A stretch of DNA of 64,000 nucleotides from Vulcaniibacterium tengchongense (GCF_003814555.1 NZ_RKQN01000004.1:1-64000), one strand, 5' to 3'. Shown: positions 42,471 through 52,351, counted from the first letter of the stretch. The notes: generated from the sequence alone by a model not told the origin. Program-made: numbers and translations.

Positions 42471-42570
42471 TGCCGCGGACGGCCACGACGACCCGGCCGG
42501 CGAATCGCGCCCTGGCCCGCCATCCCCGCCCGCGCGCGCGGGCCGGACACGACATTCCGGAGTTCCCCTG

Positions 42571-43167
42571 ATGCGCCCCTTCACCGAACTGACCTCGCGC
42601 ACCGTGGTGCTGCGCGAGCGCAACATCGACACCGACCAGATCATCCCGGCGCGCTTCCTCACCACCACCGAGCGCAAGGGCCTGGGCAAGCACGCCTTCC
42701 ACGACTGGCGCTATCTCGCCGACGGCTCGCCGAACCCGGAGTTCCCGTTCAACCGCGCGGAGAACGCGGGCGCGCGCATCCTGGTCGCCGGGCGCAACTT
42801 CGGCTGCGGCTCCTCGCGCGAGCACGCGCCGTGGGCGCTCACCGACCTCGGCCTGCGCGCGGTGATCAGCGCCGAGATCGCCGACATCTTCCGCAGCAAC
42901 GCGCTGAAGAACGGCCTGCTGCCGATCGTCCTCGAGGAAAGCGTGGTCGACGCGCTGCTCGAGCATCCCGGCGTCGAGCTGCACATCGATGTCGCCGCCC
43001 GCAGCGTGCGCCTGCCCGGCGGCGGCACCGCCGAGTTCCCGCTCGATGCCTTCGCCCGGACCTGCCTGCTCGAAGGCGTCGACCAGCTCGGCTACCTGCT
43101 GAAGCAGGCGCCCGCCATCCAACGCTACGAAGCCATGCACGAGAGGAGCCTGCATCATGCGCGCTGA
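42571..43167 (+). CDS. leuD: 3-isopropylmalate dehydratase small subunit
   Basis: 198 residues, the swivel domain partner of Leu[33 protein letters not shown] (substrate loop) and [21 protein letters not shown] are conserved. It lies 100 nt after leuC, a gap rich in Arg codons on a non-gene frame and containing no hairpin; transcription is likely continuous. Its end overlaps leuB by 11 nt, showing coupling. Length is normal (E. coli 201). Confidence 0.96.
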   Translation: MRPFTELTSRTVVLRERNIDTDQIIPARFLTTTERKGLGKHAFHDWRYLADGSPNPEFPFNRAENAGARILVAGRNFGCGSSREHAPWALTDLGLRAVISAEIADIFRSNALKNGLLPIVLEESVVDALLEHPGVELHIDVAARSVRLPGGGTAEFPLDAFARTCLLEGVDQLGYLLKQAPAIQRYEAMHERSLHHAR

Positions 43168-44275
43168 CATCGTCGTCCTGCCCGGCGACGGCATCGGTCC
43201 GGAAGTCACCGCCGCCGCGGTCGAAGTGCTGCAGGCCGTGGGCCTGCGCTACGGCCACCAGTTCCGCTTCGCCGAGCACCGGATCGGCGGCGCCGCGATC
43301 GACGCCACCGGCGAGGCGCTGCCGGCCGCGACGCTGGAGGCGGCGCGGCGCGCCGACGCGGTGCTGCTCGGCGCGGTCGGCGGGCCGAAGTGGTCGGACC
43401 CCAAGGCGCCGGTGCGCCCGGAGCAGGGCCTGCTGGCGATCCGCAAGGCGCTCGGCCTGTACGCCAACCTGCGCCCGGTGAAGCCGCACCCCGCGGCGCT
43501 CGGCGCCTCGCCGATCAAGCCGCACCTGCTCAGCGGCGTCGACCTGATCGTGGTGCGCGAGCTGACCGGCGGCATCTACTTCGGCCAGAAGCAGCGCGGC
43601 GCCGACCGCGCCAGCGACGTGTGCGAGTACAGCGTGGCCGAGATCGAGCGCACGATCCGCCATGCCTGCACGCTGGCGCGCGGCCGCCGCGGCAAGGTCA
43701 CCTCGGTCGACAAGGCCAACGTGCTGGAGACCTCGCGGCTGTGGCGCGAGGTCGCGACCCGCGTCGCCGCCGAGGAATTCCCCGACGTGCGGCTGGAGCA
43801 CCAGCTGGTCGACTCGATGGCGATGCACCTGCTGGCCAAGCCGCGCGAGTACGACGTGATCGTCACCGAGAACATGTTCGGCGACATCCTCACCGACGAG
43901 GCCTCGATGCTGGCCGGCTCGCTGGGCCTGCTGCCCTCGGCCTCGCTCGGCGAGGCCGGCGCCGACGGCGCGGCCGCGCCGGGCCGGCAGATCGGCCTGT
44001 ACGAGCCGATCCACGGCTCCGCGCCGGACATCGCCGGCCGCGGCGTCGCCAATCCCTACGCCACCATCCTCAGCGCCGCGCTGCTGCTGCGGCATTCGCT
44101 GGGCCTGGAGGACGAGGCGCGCTGCGTCGAGAAGGCGGTGGACGGCGCGCTCGAGGCCGGCGTGTTCACCGCCGACCTGGCCCCGGCCGGCCGCGGCGTG
44201 TCGACCCGCGCCGCCACCGCCGCGGTGCTGGAGCAGCTGCAACTGGAATGCCAGCCGGTGGTGCTGCGCGACTGA
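43157..44275 (+). CDS. leuB: 3-isopropylmalate dehydrogenase
   Basis: 372 residues. Oxidatively decarboxylates 3-isopropylmalate with NAD+. N-terminal [22 protein letters not shown], substrate-binding [16 protein letters not shown] and [14 protein letters not shown], metal-binding [21 protein letters not shown], and the NAD-binding [29 protein letters not shown]. Last gene of the thr-ilv-leu run, with 11-nt overlap to leuD and a strong terminator 78 nt after its stop. Confidence 0.97.
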   Translation: MRADIVVLPGDGIGPEVTAAAVEVLQAVGLRYGHQFRFAEHRIGGAAIDATGEALPAATLEAARRADAVLLGAVGGPKWSDPKAPVRPEQGLLAIRKALGLYANLRPVKPHPAALGASPIKPHLLSGVDLIVVRELTGGIYFGQKQRGADRASDVCEYSVAEIERTIRHACTLARGRRGKVTSVDKANVLETSRLWREVATRVAAEEFPDVRLEHQLVDSMAMHLLAKPREYDVIVTENMFGDILTDEASMLAGSLGLLPSASLGEAGADGAAAPGRQIGLYEPIHGSAPDIAGRGVANPYATILSAALLLRHSLGLEDEARCVEKAVDGALEAGVFTADLAPAGRGVSTRAATAAVLEQLQLECQPVVLRD

Positions 44276-44353
44276 CCCCGGTCAACACAAGCGGTCCGCG
44301 CGCAACGCGCGCGCTCTCTCTCCAGCCTCGGGCCGCTCGGCCCGCACCCCCGC

Positions 44354-44387
44354 CCCCTCCCCGGTTTCGGGGAGGGGTTTTTGTTTT
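44354..44387 (+). terminator. Terminator of thr-ilv-leu run
   Basis: Stem CCCCTCCCCG / CGGGGAGGGG (44354-44363, 44368-44377, loop GTTT) then TTTTTGTTTT. Confidence 0.93.
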
Positions 44388-44478
44388 CCCGCCCGCGCGG
44401 GGAAGCGGCGCCACGCGGCAGGGGCAGGCGAGGCACCGCCGGTGCCCCCGTTCCGCGGCACCGCGCGGGCTGAGCGCC

Positions 44479-47400
44479 TCATGCCCCCTGCGGCGGCTTC
44501 ACCTTGAACCACGCCGCGTACAGCGCCGGCAGGAACAGCAGGGTCAGGAACGTCGCCACGGTCAGCCCGCCCATGATCGCCACCGCCATCGGCCCGAAGA
44601 ACGCGCTGCGCGACAGCGGGATCATCGCCAGGATCGCCGCCGCCGCGGTCAGCACGATCGGGCGGAAGCGGCGCACGGTGGCCTCGACGATCGCCTGCCA
44701 CGGCGTCGCGCCTTCGCGGATGTCGTGTTCGATCTGGTCGACCAGGATCACCGAGTTGCGCATGATCATGCCCGCCAGCGCGATCGTGCCGAGCATCGCC
44801 ACGAACCCGAACGGCACCCGGAACACCAGCAGGAACAGGGTCACGCCGATCAGCCCCAGCGGCGCGGTCAGCATCACCATGATGCTGCGCGAGAAGCTGC
44901 GCAACTGCAGCATCAGCAGGGTGAACACCACGAACACGAACAGCGGCATGCCGGCGTTGACCGAGCGCTGGCCGCGCCCGGAATCCTCGACGCTGCCGCC
45001 GATCTGGATCGAGTAGCCGTACGGCAGCTTCGCCCGCAGCGCGTCCAGCGTCGGCGAGATCTGCGCGGTCACGGTCGCCGGCTGGGTGCCGTCGTAGATG
45101 TCGGCGCGCACGGTCATGGTCGGGCGGCGGTCGCGGTGCCAGATGATGCCCTCCTCGAAGCCGTACTCGAGCGTGGCGACCTGGCTCAGCGGCACGCTGG
45201 CGCCGCTCTCGGTCGGCACCATCAGGCTGCCGAGCATGTCCACGCGCAGGCGGTCCTCGGCCGGGCCGCGCAGCAGCATCTCGATCAGCTCGTTGCCCTC
45301 GCGGTACACGCTCACGTGCGCGCCGGACAGCGAGCCGGTGAGGAACTGCGACAGCCGCGCCGAGCTCACGCCCAACGCCCGCGCCCGCTCCTGGTCGAGC
45401 TGCAGCCGCACCACCTTGTTCGGCTCGTCCCAGTCCAGGTTCACGTTGGCCACGTGCGGGTTCTCGCGCATCTTCGCCTGCACCTGGTAGGCGATCGCGC
45501 GGACCTGGTCGATGTGCTCGCCGGAGACCCGGAACTGCACCGGATAGCCGACCGGCGGCCCGTTCTCCAGCCGGGTCACGCGCATCTGCAGTTCGGGGAA
45601 GCGCGGGAACACGTCCTCCAGCAGCCAGCTGCGGATCGCCTCGCGCGCCTCCAGGTCCCTGGGCGCCAGCACGAACTGGGCGAAGTTCGCCGCCGGCAGC
45701 TGCTGGTCCAGCGGCAGGTAGTAGCGCGGCGAGCCGGTGCCGACGTAGGCGACGAAGTTGGCCAGGTCCTTGCGCTGCGCCAGGATCCTCTCCAGCCGGT
45801 ACGCCTGCTCCGTGGTGGCGCGCAGCGAGCTGCCCTCGGCCAGCTCCATGTCCACCATCAGCTCCGGCCGGGTCGAATCCGGGAAGAACTGCTGCGGCAC
45901 GAAGCGGAACAGGAACACCGAGGCGACGAACGCCGCCGCAGTGACGCCGATCACCAGCCAGCGCCGGCGCACGCAGAACTCGACCCAGCCGCGGAAGCGG
46001 CGGTAGAACGGCGTCGCGTACGGGTCGTGCGCATGGCCGTCGATCGGCGGCCTCGGCGCGACGACGCCGCGCAGGCGCGGGAAGCGCCGCGCCAGGCGCT
46101 CGCGGAACCCGCGCCAGCGCGCCGGCAGCGAGCCGGGCCGCGGCGGCTTGGCGGCGTGGCCGTAGTCCGGCAGCAGCTTGTCGCCGAGGTAGGGAATGAA
46201 CGCCACCGCCGCGATCCACGACACCAGCAGCGCGATGGTCACCACCTCGAACAGCGAGCGGGTGTACTCGCCGGTGGACGACTTGGCGGTGGCGATCGGC
46301 AGGAAGCCGGCCGCGGTGATCAGGGTGCCGGTGAGCATCGGGAAGGCGGTGCTCTCCCACGCGAACGCCGCGGCCTTGAGCCGGCTGAAGCCCTGCTCCA
46401 TCTTGATCGCCATCATCTCCACCGCGATGATCGCGTCGTCGACCAGCAGGCCCAACGCCAGCACCAGCGCGCCCAGCGAGATCTTGTGCAGGCCGACGCC
46501 GAAGAAGTCCATCACCGCGAAGGTCATCGCCAGCACCAGCGGGATCGACAGCGCCACCACCAGGCCGGTGCGCAGGCCGAGCGAGAAGAAGCTCACCAGC
46601 AGCACGATCGCCACCGCCTCGGCGAGCACGCGCACGAAGTCGCCGACCGAGGCCTGCACCGCCGCCGGCTGGTCCGACACCTTGCGCAGGCGCATCCCGG
46701 CCGGCAGCGTCTCCTGCAGGCGCGCGAACTCGGATTCCAGGGTCTTGCCGAGCTTGAGGATGTCGCCGCCCTGGCGCATCGCCACGCCGATGCCGATCGC
46801 GTCCTCGCCCATGAAGCGCATCCGCGGCTGCGGCGGGTCGGCGAAACCGCGCCGCACGTCGGCGACGTCGCCGAGGCGGAAGGTGCGGTCGCCGACCCGG
46901 ATCGGGAACTCGCGGATCTCCTCGACCGAGCGGAACTTGCCGCCGACCCGCAGCGCCACCCGGGTGCTGCCGGTCTCGAAGAAGCCGGCCGGCGCCATCG
47001 CGTTCTGCTCGTCCAGCGCCTGCTGCACCGCCGCCGCCGGCACGCCGAGCGTGGCCAGCTTGACGTTGGACAGCTCGATCCAGATCTTCTCGTCCTGCAC
47101 GCCGAACAGCTCGATCTTGCCCACGTCCGGCAATTCCTGCAGCGCCAGCTGCACGCGCTCGGCGTAGTCCTTGAGCACGGCGTAGTCGAAGCCTTGGCCG
47201 GTCAGCGCGTAGATGTTGCCGAAGGTGTCGCCGAATTCGTCGTTGAAGAACGGCCCGACCACGTCGCCGGGCAGGGTCGCGCGGATGTCGCCGACCTTCT
47301 TGCGCACCTGGTACCACAGCGGGTCGATGTCCTTGGAGCGCAGCGAATCCTTGGCCACGAACATCACCTGCGACTCGCCGGCGCGCGAGTACGAGCGGAT

Positions 47401-47643
47401 GAACTCGTACTGGCCGGTCTCCATCAGCTTCTTCTCGATCCGCTCGGTCACCTGGCGCGAGACTTCCTCGGCGGTCGCGCCGGGCCAGAGGGTGCGGATC
47501 ACCATCACCTTGAAGGTGAAGGGCGGGTCCTCGCTGCGCCCGAGGCGCATGTACGACAGGGCGCCGGCGATCGCCATCACCAGCATCGCGTAGACGATCA
47601 GGCTGCGATGGCGCAGCGCCCATTCGGAAAGGTTGAAGCGCAT
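44479..47643 (-). CDS. RND efflux transporter (inner-membrane permease)
   Basis: 1054 residues. Proton-driven resistance-nodulation-division pump of the HAE type, spanning the inner membrane with 12 helices and two large periplasmic loops. Helix 4 region GALVLALGLLVDDAIIAVE has the proton-relay aspartates, and the C-terminal half has GTIALAGMIMRNSVILVDQIEHDIREG. The N-terminus MRFNLSEWALRHRSLIVYAMLVM fits the YegN/AcrB-like group. Substrate unknown. The adaptor gene lies upstream on the same strand with a 286-nt gap; a TolC and a TetR lie beyond it. No motif tells drugs from metals; the absence of a Met pair argues against copper. Confidence 0.94.
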   Translation of the reverse strand: MRFNLSEWALRHRSLIVYAMLVMAIAGALSYMRLGRSEDPPFTFKVMVIRTLWPGATAEEVSRQVTERIEKKLMETGQYEFIRSYSRAGESQVMFVAKDSLRSKDIDPLWYQVRKKVGDIRATLPGDVVGPFFNDEFGDTFGNIYALTGQGFDYAVLKDYAERVQLALQELPDVGKIELFGVQDEKIWIELSNVKLATLGVPAAAVQQALDEQNAMAPAGFFETGSTRVALRVGGKFRSVEEIREFPIRVGDRTFRLGDVADVRRGFADPPQPRMRFMGEDAIGIGVAMRQGGDILKLGKTLESEFARLQETLPAGMRLRKVSDQPAAVQASVGDFVRVLAEAVAIVLLVSFFSLGLRTGLVVALSIPLVLAMTFAVMDFFGVGLHKISLGALVLALGLLVDDAIIAVEMMAIKMEQGFSRLKAAAFAWESTAFPMLTGTLITAAGFLPIATAKSSTGEYTRSLFEVVTIALLVSWIAAVAFIPYLGDKLLPDYGHAAKPPRPGSLPARWRGFRERLARRFPRLRGVVAPRPPIDGHAHDPYATPFYRRFRGWVEFCVRRRWLVIGVTAAAFVASVFLFRFVPQQFFPDSTRPELMVDMELAEGSSLRATTEQAYRLERILAQRKDLANFVAYVGTGSPRYYLPLDQQLPAANFAQFVLAPRDLEAREAIRSWLLEDVFPRFPELQMRVTRLENGPPVGYPVQFRVSGEHIDQVRAIAYQVQAKMRENPHVANVNLDWDEPNKVVRLQLDQERARALGVSSARLSQFLTGSLSGAHVSVYREGNELIEMLLRGPAEDRLRVDMLGSLMVPTESGASVPLSQVATLEYGFEEGIIWHRDRRPTMTVRADIYDGTQPATVTAQISPTLDALRAKLPYGYSIQIGGSVEDSGRGQRSVNAGMPLFVFVVFTLLMLQLRSFSRSIMVMLTAPLGLIGVTLFLLVFRVPFGFVAMLGTIALAGMIMRNSVILVDQIEHDIREGATPWQAIVEATVRRFRPIVLTAAAAILAMIPLSRSAFFGPMAVAIMGGLTVATFLTLLFLPALYAAWFKVKPPQGA

Positions 47644-47776
47644 GGGTCAGCTCGGTTGGGCCGCCTCTCCGCGAGCCGGAGAGAAAGGGGTGGAAGCGAA
47701 AGAAGACGAACGCATCCGCGGCGCCGCGCGCCGGCGGATGCCCCGTTTCCCCGCGAGGCAGCGAAGCGCTCGCATC

Positions 47777-47815
47777 CTCCCGCTCGCGCTTGCGGGAGAG
47801 GGTTGGGGCGAGGGC
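47777..47815. repeat. REP-like palindrome between pump and adaptor
   Basis: TCCCGC and GCGGGA arms around TCGCGCTT, followed by GAGGGTTGGGGCGAGGG, the reverse of the element at 34246-34281. The 286-nt gap also has CTCTCCG/CGGAGAG near 47663-47683 and other C/G-rich half-sites; no coding gene or terminator was found in it. Confidence 0.5.
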
Positions 47816-47929
47816 ACGGAGCGCTCGCTCCGCCCAGGCGCTTCGTCCGCGAGCGGGCGAGGGGCGCGGGCGCGCGGCGGGAAGCGCCTCGGATGAGCGA
47901 ACCGGACCATTCGGGGAAGCCGCCTCGGC

Positions 47930-49045
47930 TCAGCGGGTTTGCAGGGGCCGGTTCTCGCGGTCGACCGGGGCGACCTTCTGCCCCGGCCGCAGCAGGTGCC
48001 CGCCGGCGGCGACGATCCAGTCGTCCGCCGACAGGCCGCTCTTCACCGGCACGCGGTCCTCGCCGTAGGGGCCGAGCCGCACCGGCTGCAGGCGCAGGCT
48101 CGAGGTCTTCGGGTCGATCACGTACACCGCCGGCGCCCCGCCCGGGCCGCGCTGCACCGCCGCCAGCGGCACGCTGAGGCTGCCGTGGCCGTCGCTGCGC
48201 AGGTACACGCGCGCGCTCTGGCCCAGTTCCAGGGCGTCGCCGGGCGCGTCCACGGTCACGCGCGCGGCGTAGGTGCGCGACGCCGGGTCCGCGGCCGGGG
48301 CGATCTCGCGGATGCGCCCGTCCCAGCGCCGCTGCGGCTGCGACCACAGCTCGACCTGCACCGGCCGGCCCGGCTTCACCCCCGCGACCAGGCCTTCCGG
48401 CAGCGCGAAGGCGACCTCGCGCACGCCGTCCGCGGCCAGGGTGAACACCGTCTGCCCGGCCGCGACCACCTGGCCGATCTCGCCGCCGCGCGAGGCGATC
48501 ACGCCAGCGCGCGGCGCGCGCAGCTCGGCGTACGCGGCCTGGTTGCGCGCGACCACCAGGTTGGCGCGGGCCGCGTCGACCTGGCCCTGCGCCGCCTTGG
48601 CCGCGGTGACCTGCGCGTCCAGCGCGGAACGGCTGACCAGCTGCGAGGCGGCAAGCCGCGCGTAGCGCGCCTGCTCGGCGCGGGCGCGCTCGTACTCGGC
48701 CTCGGCCGCGGCCAGTTGCGCCTGCGCCGCGCGCACCTGCGCCTGCAGGTCGCCCGGGTCCAGCACCGCCAGCACCTGCCCGGCGCGGACGTGGTCGCCG
48801 ACCTCGGCCCGGCGCTCGACCAGCTTGCCGCCGACGCGGAACGCCAGCGGGCTTTCGTGGCGCGCGCGCACTTCGCCGGCGAAGGCCGTGGCGGCGTGCC
48901 CGGACGCGACCGGGTGCACCGCCAGCACCGGCCGCGGCGACTCCTGCGGCGCCGGCGCGCCGCCGCAGCCGGCGAGGGCGAGGGCGAGCAGCAGCGGCCA
49001 GGCCCAGGCGGCGCGGCGGACGGGGACGGGAGGACGGCTGCGCAT
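47930..49045 (-). CDS. RND efflux periplasmic adaptor lipoprotein
   Basis: 371 residues. Membrane-fusion protein linking pump to outer-membrane TolC. A lipobox LALAGC puts the lipidated cysteine at 27. Barrel-sandwich halves, AFRVGGKLVERRAEVGDHVRAGQVLAVLDPGDLQ and YAELRAPRAGVIASRGGEIGQVVAAGQTVF, flank a coiled-coil helical hairpin (about residues 105-165, Ala/Arg/Glu heptads). A membrane-proximal beta domain follows. It is divergent from the TetR gene, with operator-like sequence in between, so repression by that TetR is likely. The RND gene follows on the same strand. Confidence 0.93.
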   Translation of the reverse strand: MRSRPPVPVRRAAWAWPLLLALALAGCGGAPAPQESPRPVLAVHPVASGHAATAFAGEVRARHESPLAFRVGGKLVERRAEVGDHVRAGQVLAVLDPGDLQAQVRAAQAQLAAAEAEYERARAEQARYARLAASQLVSRSALDAQVTAAKAAQGQVDAARANLVVARNQAAYAELRAPRAGVIASRGGEIGQVVAAGQTVFTLAADGVREVAFALPEGLVAGVKPGRPVQVELWSQPQRRWDGRIREIAPAADPASRTYAARVTVDAPGDALELGQSARVYLRSDGHGSLSVPLAAVQRGPGGAPAVYVIDPKTSSLRLQPVRLGPYGEDRVPVKSGLSADDWIVAAGGHLLRPGQKVAPVDRENRPLQTR

Positions 49046-49060
49046 TGCGGGAACCTCGCG

Positions 49061-49116
49061 GCTGAATTAATGTACTTGCCAGTACTGTATAAATAACAAA
49101 CCCGTTAGTCTAGTAT
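49061..49116. promoter_or_regulatory. AT-rich divergent promoter/operator, TetR site
   Basis: The 78-nt gap between adaptor and TetR is strikingly AT-rich and holds the palindrome GTACT-tgcc-AGTAC (49072-49085) next to TATAAA (49088-49093) and a later TAGTAT (49111-49116, 7 nt before the TetR ATG). The palindrome suits TetR-dimer binding over both promoters. Confidence 0.6.
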
Positions 49117-49123
49117 TTACCGC

Positions 49124-49828
49124 ATGACCGCTTCGCGCCACCCCGCCCCGGCCAAAGCCAAGGCCGCCCTCCCCGACGCCCGGCCGAGCGGGCCGGGCCG
49201 GCCCAAGGACATGGGCAAGCGCGCGGCGATCCTCGAGGCGGCCAAGCGGATGTTCACCCTGCACGGCTACGAGGGCTCGAGCATGGACCAGATCGCGGCC
49301 GAGGCCGGGGTGTCCAAGCTCACCGTGTACAGCCATTTCGGCGACAAGGAGACGCTGTTCGCCGCCGCGGTGGAATCGCACTGCGAGACCTCGCTGCCGC
49401 CGTCGCTGTTCGAGCCCGCGCCGGAGGTCCCGCTGCGCGAACGGCTGCTGGACATCGCCCGCGCGTTCTACGCGATGGTCACCGATCCGGAAGCCGTCGC
49501 CGGCCACCGCATGCTGTGCACGCCCCAGGTCGCCGCGACCGCGCTGCCCAAGCTGTTCTGGGAAGCCGGGCCGGTGCGGGTGCAGGGCGACTTCGCCGCG
49601 CTGCTGGCGCGGCGCATCGCCGCCGGCGAGCTCGACATCCCGGACGTGCCGCGCGCGGCCGGGCAGTTCTTCGCCCTGGTCAAGGGCGAGCCGCACGCGC
49701 GCCTGGTGTTCGGCGGCCCGGCGCCGTCGCCGGAGGAGGTCGAGGCGCATCTGGCCGCGTCGGTCGACCTGTTCCTGCGCGCCTACGGCACCGCGCCGGC
49801 GGCGAAGAAGCGCGGGGCCGGGCGGTGA
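49124..49828 (+). CDS. TetR-family transcriptional regulator
   Basis: 234 residues. N-terminal helix-turn-helix (about 35-80) with ILEAAKRMFTLHGYEGSSMDQIAAEAGVSKLTVYSHFGDKETLFAAA. The C-terminal ligand domain contains a hydrophobic all-helical TetR_C-like region (LLDIARAFYAMVTDPEAVAGHRML) of the AefR/AcrR-like type. A disordered 27-residue Ala/Pro/Lys-rich N-terminus precedes it. Divergent from the efflux adaptor gene and likely its repressor, releasing on binding an effluxed compound. A second start within the first 30 residues is possible. Confidence 0.92.
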   Translation: MTASRHPAPAKAKAALPDARPSGPGRPKDMGKRAAILEAAKRMFTLHGYEGSSMDQIAAEAGVSKLTVYSHFGDKETLFAAAVESHCETSLPPSLFEPAPEVPLRERLLDIARAFYAMVTDPEAVAGHRMLCTPQVAATALPKLFWEAGPVRVQGDFAALLARRIAAGELDIPDVPRAAGQFFALVKGEPHARLVFGGPAPSPEEVEAHLAASVDLFLRAYGTAPAAKKRGAGR

Positions 49829-49970
49829 GCGCGGCGGTGACGCAGGTCGCGGTTACTTCTGGCACTCAGGCCGGCCGTCCCCGCCGGCGATCCTGTGCGC
49901 CGGGCGCGCCGCGGGCCGGCCACGCATTACCGGTACAATTCGCGGTCCTCAGCGCATCACGTCTCCCCCG

Positions 49971-50627
49971 ATGAACACCATGGATTACGCCAAGGCCCGC
50001 GAACTGATGGTCGAACAGCAGGTACGTCCCTGGGACGTGCTCGACCCGCGCGTGCTCGACACCCTGGCGACGCTGCCGCGCGAGGCCTTCGTGCCCGAGC
50101 CGCACCGCGCCCTGGCCTACGCCGACCTGGCCCTGCCGCTGGGCCACGGCGAGCAGACGATGAAGCCCGTGGTCGAAGGCCGCGCCCTGCAGGCGCTGGC
50201 CGTGGACCCGACCGACGACGTGCTCGAGATCGGCACCGGCAGCGGCTTCCTCACCGCCTGCCTCGGCCGCCTCGCCCGCGAGGTGGTGAGCCTGGAACTG
50301 CACGCCGACCTGGCCGAGCGCGCGCGCGCGGCGCTGGCCGCGCAGGGCATCGGCAACGCCCAGGTGGTGGTCGGCGACGCCTTCGCCTGGACCCCGACCC
50401 GCCGCTTCGGCGCGATCCTCGTGGGCGGCGCCGTCGACACCATCCCGCAGCGCTTCCTCGACTGGCTGCAGCCCGGCGGGCGGATGTTCGTGGTCCACGG
50501 CCGCTCGCCGGCGATGGAAGCGGTGCTGGTGCGCAACGACGTCAACGGCACGCGCATCGAATCGTTGTTCGAAACCGACCTCCCCTACCTGGTCGGCGCC
50601 GCGCCGGTGCCGACTTTCGAGTTCTGA
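49971..50627 (+). CDS. pcm: Protein-L-isoaspartate O-methyltransferase homologue
   Basis: 218 residues. SAM-dependent methyltransferase of the PCMT family, repairing isoaspartyl residues. N-terminal MVEQQVRPWDVLDPRVLDTL, then FVPEPHRALAYADLALPLGHGEQTMKPVVEGRALQAL, the SAM-binding VLEIGTGSGFLTA (motif I) and AILVGGAVDTIPQRFLDWLQPGGRM. This short form of the family in xanthomonads is often annotated pcm, though the true substrate is not tested. TACAAT (49934-49939) is a candidate -10 box. It lies 17 nt before tolC, likely in one transcript. ATG at 49980 is an alternative start. Confidence 0.85.
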   Translation: MNTMDYAKARELMVEQQVRPWDVLDPRVLDTLATLPREAFVPEPHRALAYADLALPLGHGEQTMKPVVEGRALQALAVDPTDDVLEIGTGSGFLTACLGRLAREVVSLELHADLAERARAALAAQGIGNAQVVVGDAFAWTPTRRFGAILVGGAVDTIPQRFLDWLQPGGRMFVVHGRSPAMEAVLVRNDVNGTRIESLFETDLPYLVGAAPVPTFEF

Positions 50628-50644
50628 GACCTCAAGGACATCGC

Positions 50645-52060
50645 ATGATCCGCCGCCCGCTCGCCCTCGCACTCGCTTCCGTCCTCAGCGCCGCCCTGCT
50701 TCCGGCCACCGCCGCCGCCGAGGATCTGCTGCAGACCTACGAGCTGGCGCGCGAAAGCGACCCGCAGCTCTCCGCCTCCGAAGCCAGCCGCCGCGCCACC
50801 CGCGAGGGCGCGGTGCAGGCGCGCGCGGCGATGCTGCCGCAGATCAACGGCACCGCCTCGCTCAACCGCACCCGCTCCACCAACGACGGCCTGACCGAGT
50901 TCGAGGACGGCACCACCATCGACGGCATCGTCACCTCCGAGACCACCACGCGCCAGACCGGGGTCGAGCTGCGGCAGATGATCTACGACCGCAGCAACTT
51001 CACCCGCCTCAAGAGCCAGCGCGCGCTGAGCGAAGCCAGCGACTTCCAGCTGGAATCGGCCAGCGACGACCTGATCACCCGCACCTCGGCGGCGTACTTC
51101 AACGTGCTGATCGCGCTGGAGTCGCTGGCCGCGGCCGAGGCGGCGGAGACCGCGCTGCAGAAGCAGTTCGACTACGCCTCCAAGCGCCTGGAGGTCGGCC
51201 TGGCGCCGATCACCGACGTGCACGAGGCGCGCGCCCAGTACGACAGCGCCCGCGCCAACACCATCCTCGCCCGCAACGCGGTCGAGGACGCCTACCAAGC
51301 GCTGGCCGAGATCACCGGCAAGCCGGTCCGCAACGTCAAGGGCCTGCCCAAGGACTTCCAGCCCTCGATCCCCGAGGCGCGCGACGCCGAGGCCTGGGTG
51401 CAGCTGGCGCTGGAGAACAACCCGGCGCTGCGCGCGGCGGAACTGCAGCTGCGTTCGGCCGAGGCCGACGTCGAGACCGCCCGCGCCGGCCACTGGCCGA
51501 CCCTGTACCTGAGCGGCAGCTACGGCGACAGCGACCGCTGGGGCGACCGCAGCTTCATGGGCAGCACGTTCGACATTCCCGACAGCCACACCTACGGCCC
51601 CGCGGTCGGCATCACCCTGTCGGTGCCGATCTTCTCCGGCGGCGCGGTCCAGTCCGGCGTGCGCCAGGCCTTGGCGCGCCGCGACCAGACCAACGACCAA
51701 TTGGAGCAGCAGCGCCGCGCGCTGGTGCGCAACACCCGCAATGCCTACCAGAGCCTGGTGGCGAGCATCAGCGAGGTCGAGGCGCGCCGCCTCGCGCTGG
51801 TCTCGGCGCAGGCCGCGTACGACGCGTCGCAGGTCGGCCTGGAAGTCGGCACCCGCACCGTGCTCGACGTGCTGCAGAACCAGCGCAACCTGTTCGACGC
51901 CCAGGTCGAGTACGCCCGCGCCCGCTACAACCACCTGCAGACCCGCCTCGAACTCGAGCAGGCGGCCGGCACGCTCGACGTCGCCGACGTGCAGGACATC
52001 AACCGCCTGCTCACCGCCGACGTCGAGGCGCAGATGCCGGCGGGGGACGTGCCGGGCTGA
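50645..52060 (+). CDS. tolC: TolC family outer-membrane channel
   Basis: 471 residues. Outer-membrane exit duct of efflux pumps and type I secretion. Signal peptide 1-25 (ending TAAAA/ED), then two TolC-type repeats, each with coiled-coil helices (e.g. AARESDPQLSASEASRRA-like start and the second around ALRAAELQLRSAEADVETARAG) and beta strands (WPTLYLSGSYGDS, GITLSVPIFSGG). The internal structural repeat and C-terminal LELEQAAGTLDVADVQDINRLL are typical. It shares a transcript with pcm and can serve the divergently organised RND pump nearby. Ends at a strong bidirectional terminator. Confidence 0.94.
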   Translation: MIRRPLALALASVLSAALLPATAAAEDLLQTYELARESDPQLSASEASRRATREGAVQARAAMLPQINGTASLNRTRSTNDGLTEFEDGTTIDGIVTSETTTRQTGVELRQMIYDRSNFTRLKSQRALSEASDFQLESASDDLITRTSAAYFNVLIALESLAAAEAAETALQKQFDYASKRLEVGLAPITDVHEARAQYDSARANTILARNAVEDAYQALAEITGKPVRNVKGLPKDFQPSIPEARDAEAWVQLALENNPALRAAELQLRSAEADVETARAGHWPTLYLSGSYGDSDRWGDRSFMGSTFDIPDSHTYGPAVGITLSVPIFSGGAVQSGVRQALARRDQTNDQLEQQRRALVRNTRNAYQSLVASISEVEARRLALVSAQAAYDASQVGLEVGTRTVLDVLQNQRNLFDAQVEYARARYNHLQTRLELEQAAGTLDVADVQDINRLLTADVEAQMPAGDVPG

Positions 52061-52084
52061 GCCGCGCGCGCTCGCGCGAGACCG

Positions 52085-52115
52085 AAAACCGCCGGGCGAC
52101 CGGCGGTTTTCTTTT
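52085..52115 (+). terminator. Terminator of tolC, bidirectional
   Basis: Stem AAAACCGCCGG / CCGGCGGTTTT (11 bp, loop GCGA) then CTTTT. The A-run on the other side gives a T-tract on the minus strand as well, so it could also end minus-strand transcription from waaA. Confidence 0.88.
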
Positions 52116-52351
52116 GTGCCGGGGCCGCGGATGCGCGCGGATCGATGCGGATCGAGCAGAACCGGAGCGGCGGTCCAAGGGGCGCACGGCCAAGGCGGAT
52201 CGCGTGGGCGCCGTGGCTCCGCGCGCTCCGCGTTTCGCGGCGGAATGCCGCGCCGGTTCGCCACGGCGTTTCCCCGGGGCGCGCGCCGGGCCGCGGACGC
52301 CCCCGACCTCTCCGCGCCGCTCCGCGCGAATCCGCGGCGAGACCCTCCGCG

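Noticed and set aside
43390-48177. 1595-codon open frame opposite the RND pump
   Set aside because: Its residues are low-complexity Arg/Ala/His/Gln without motifs; it is the antisense shadow of the pump gene, which has full RND features.
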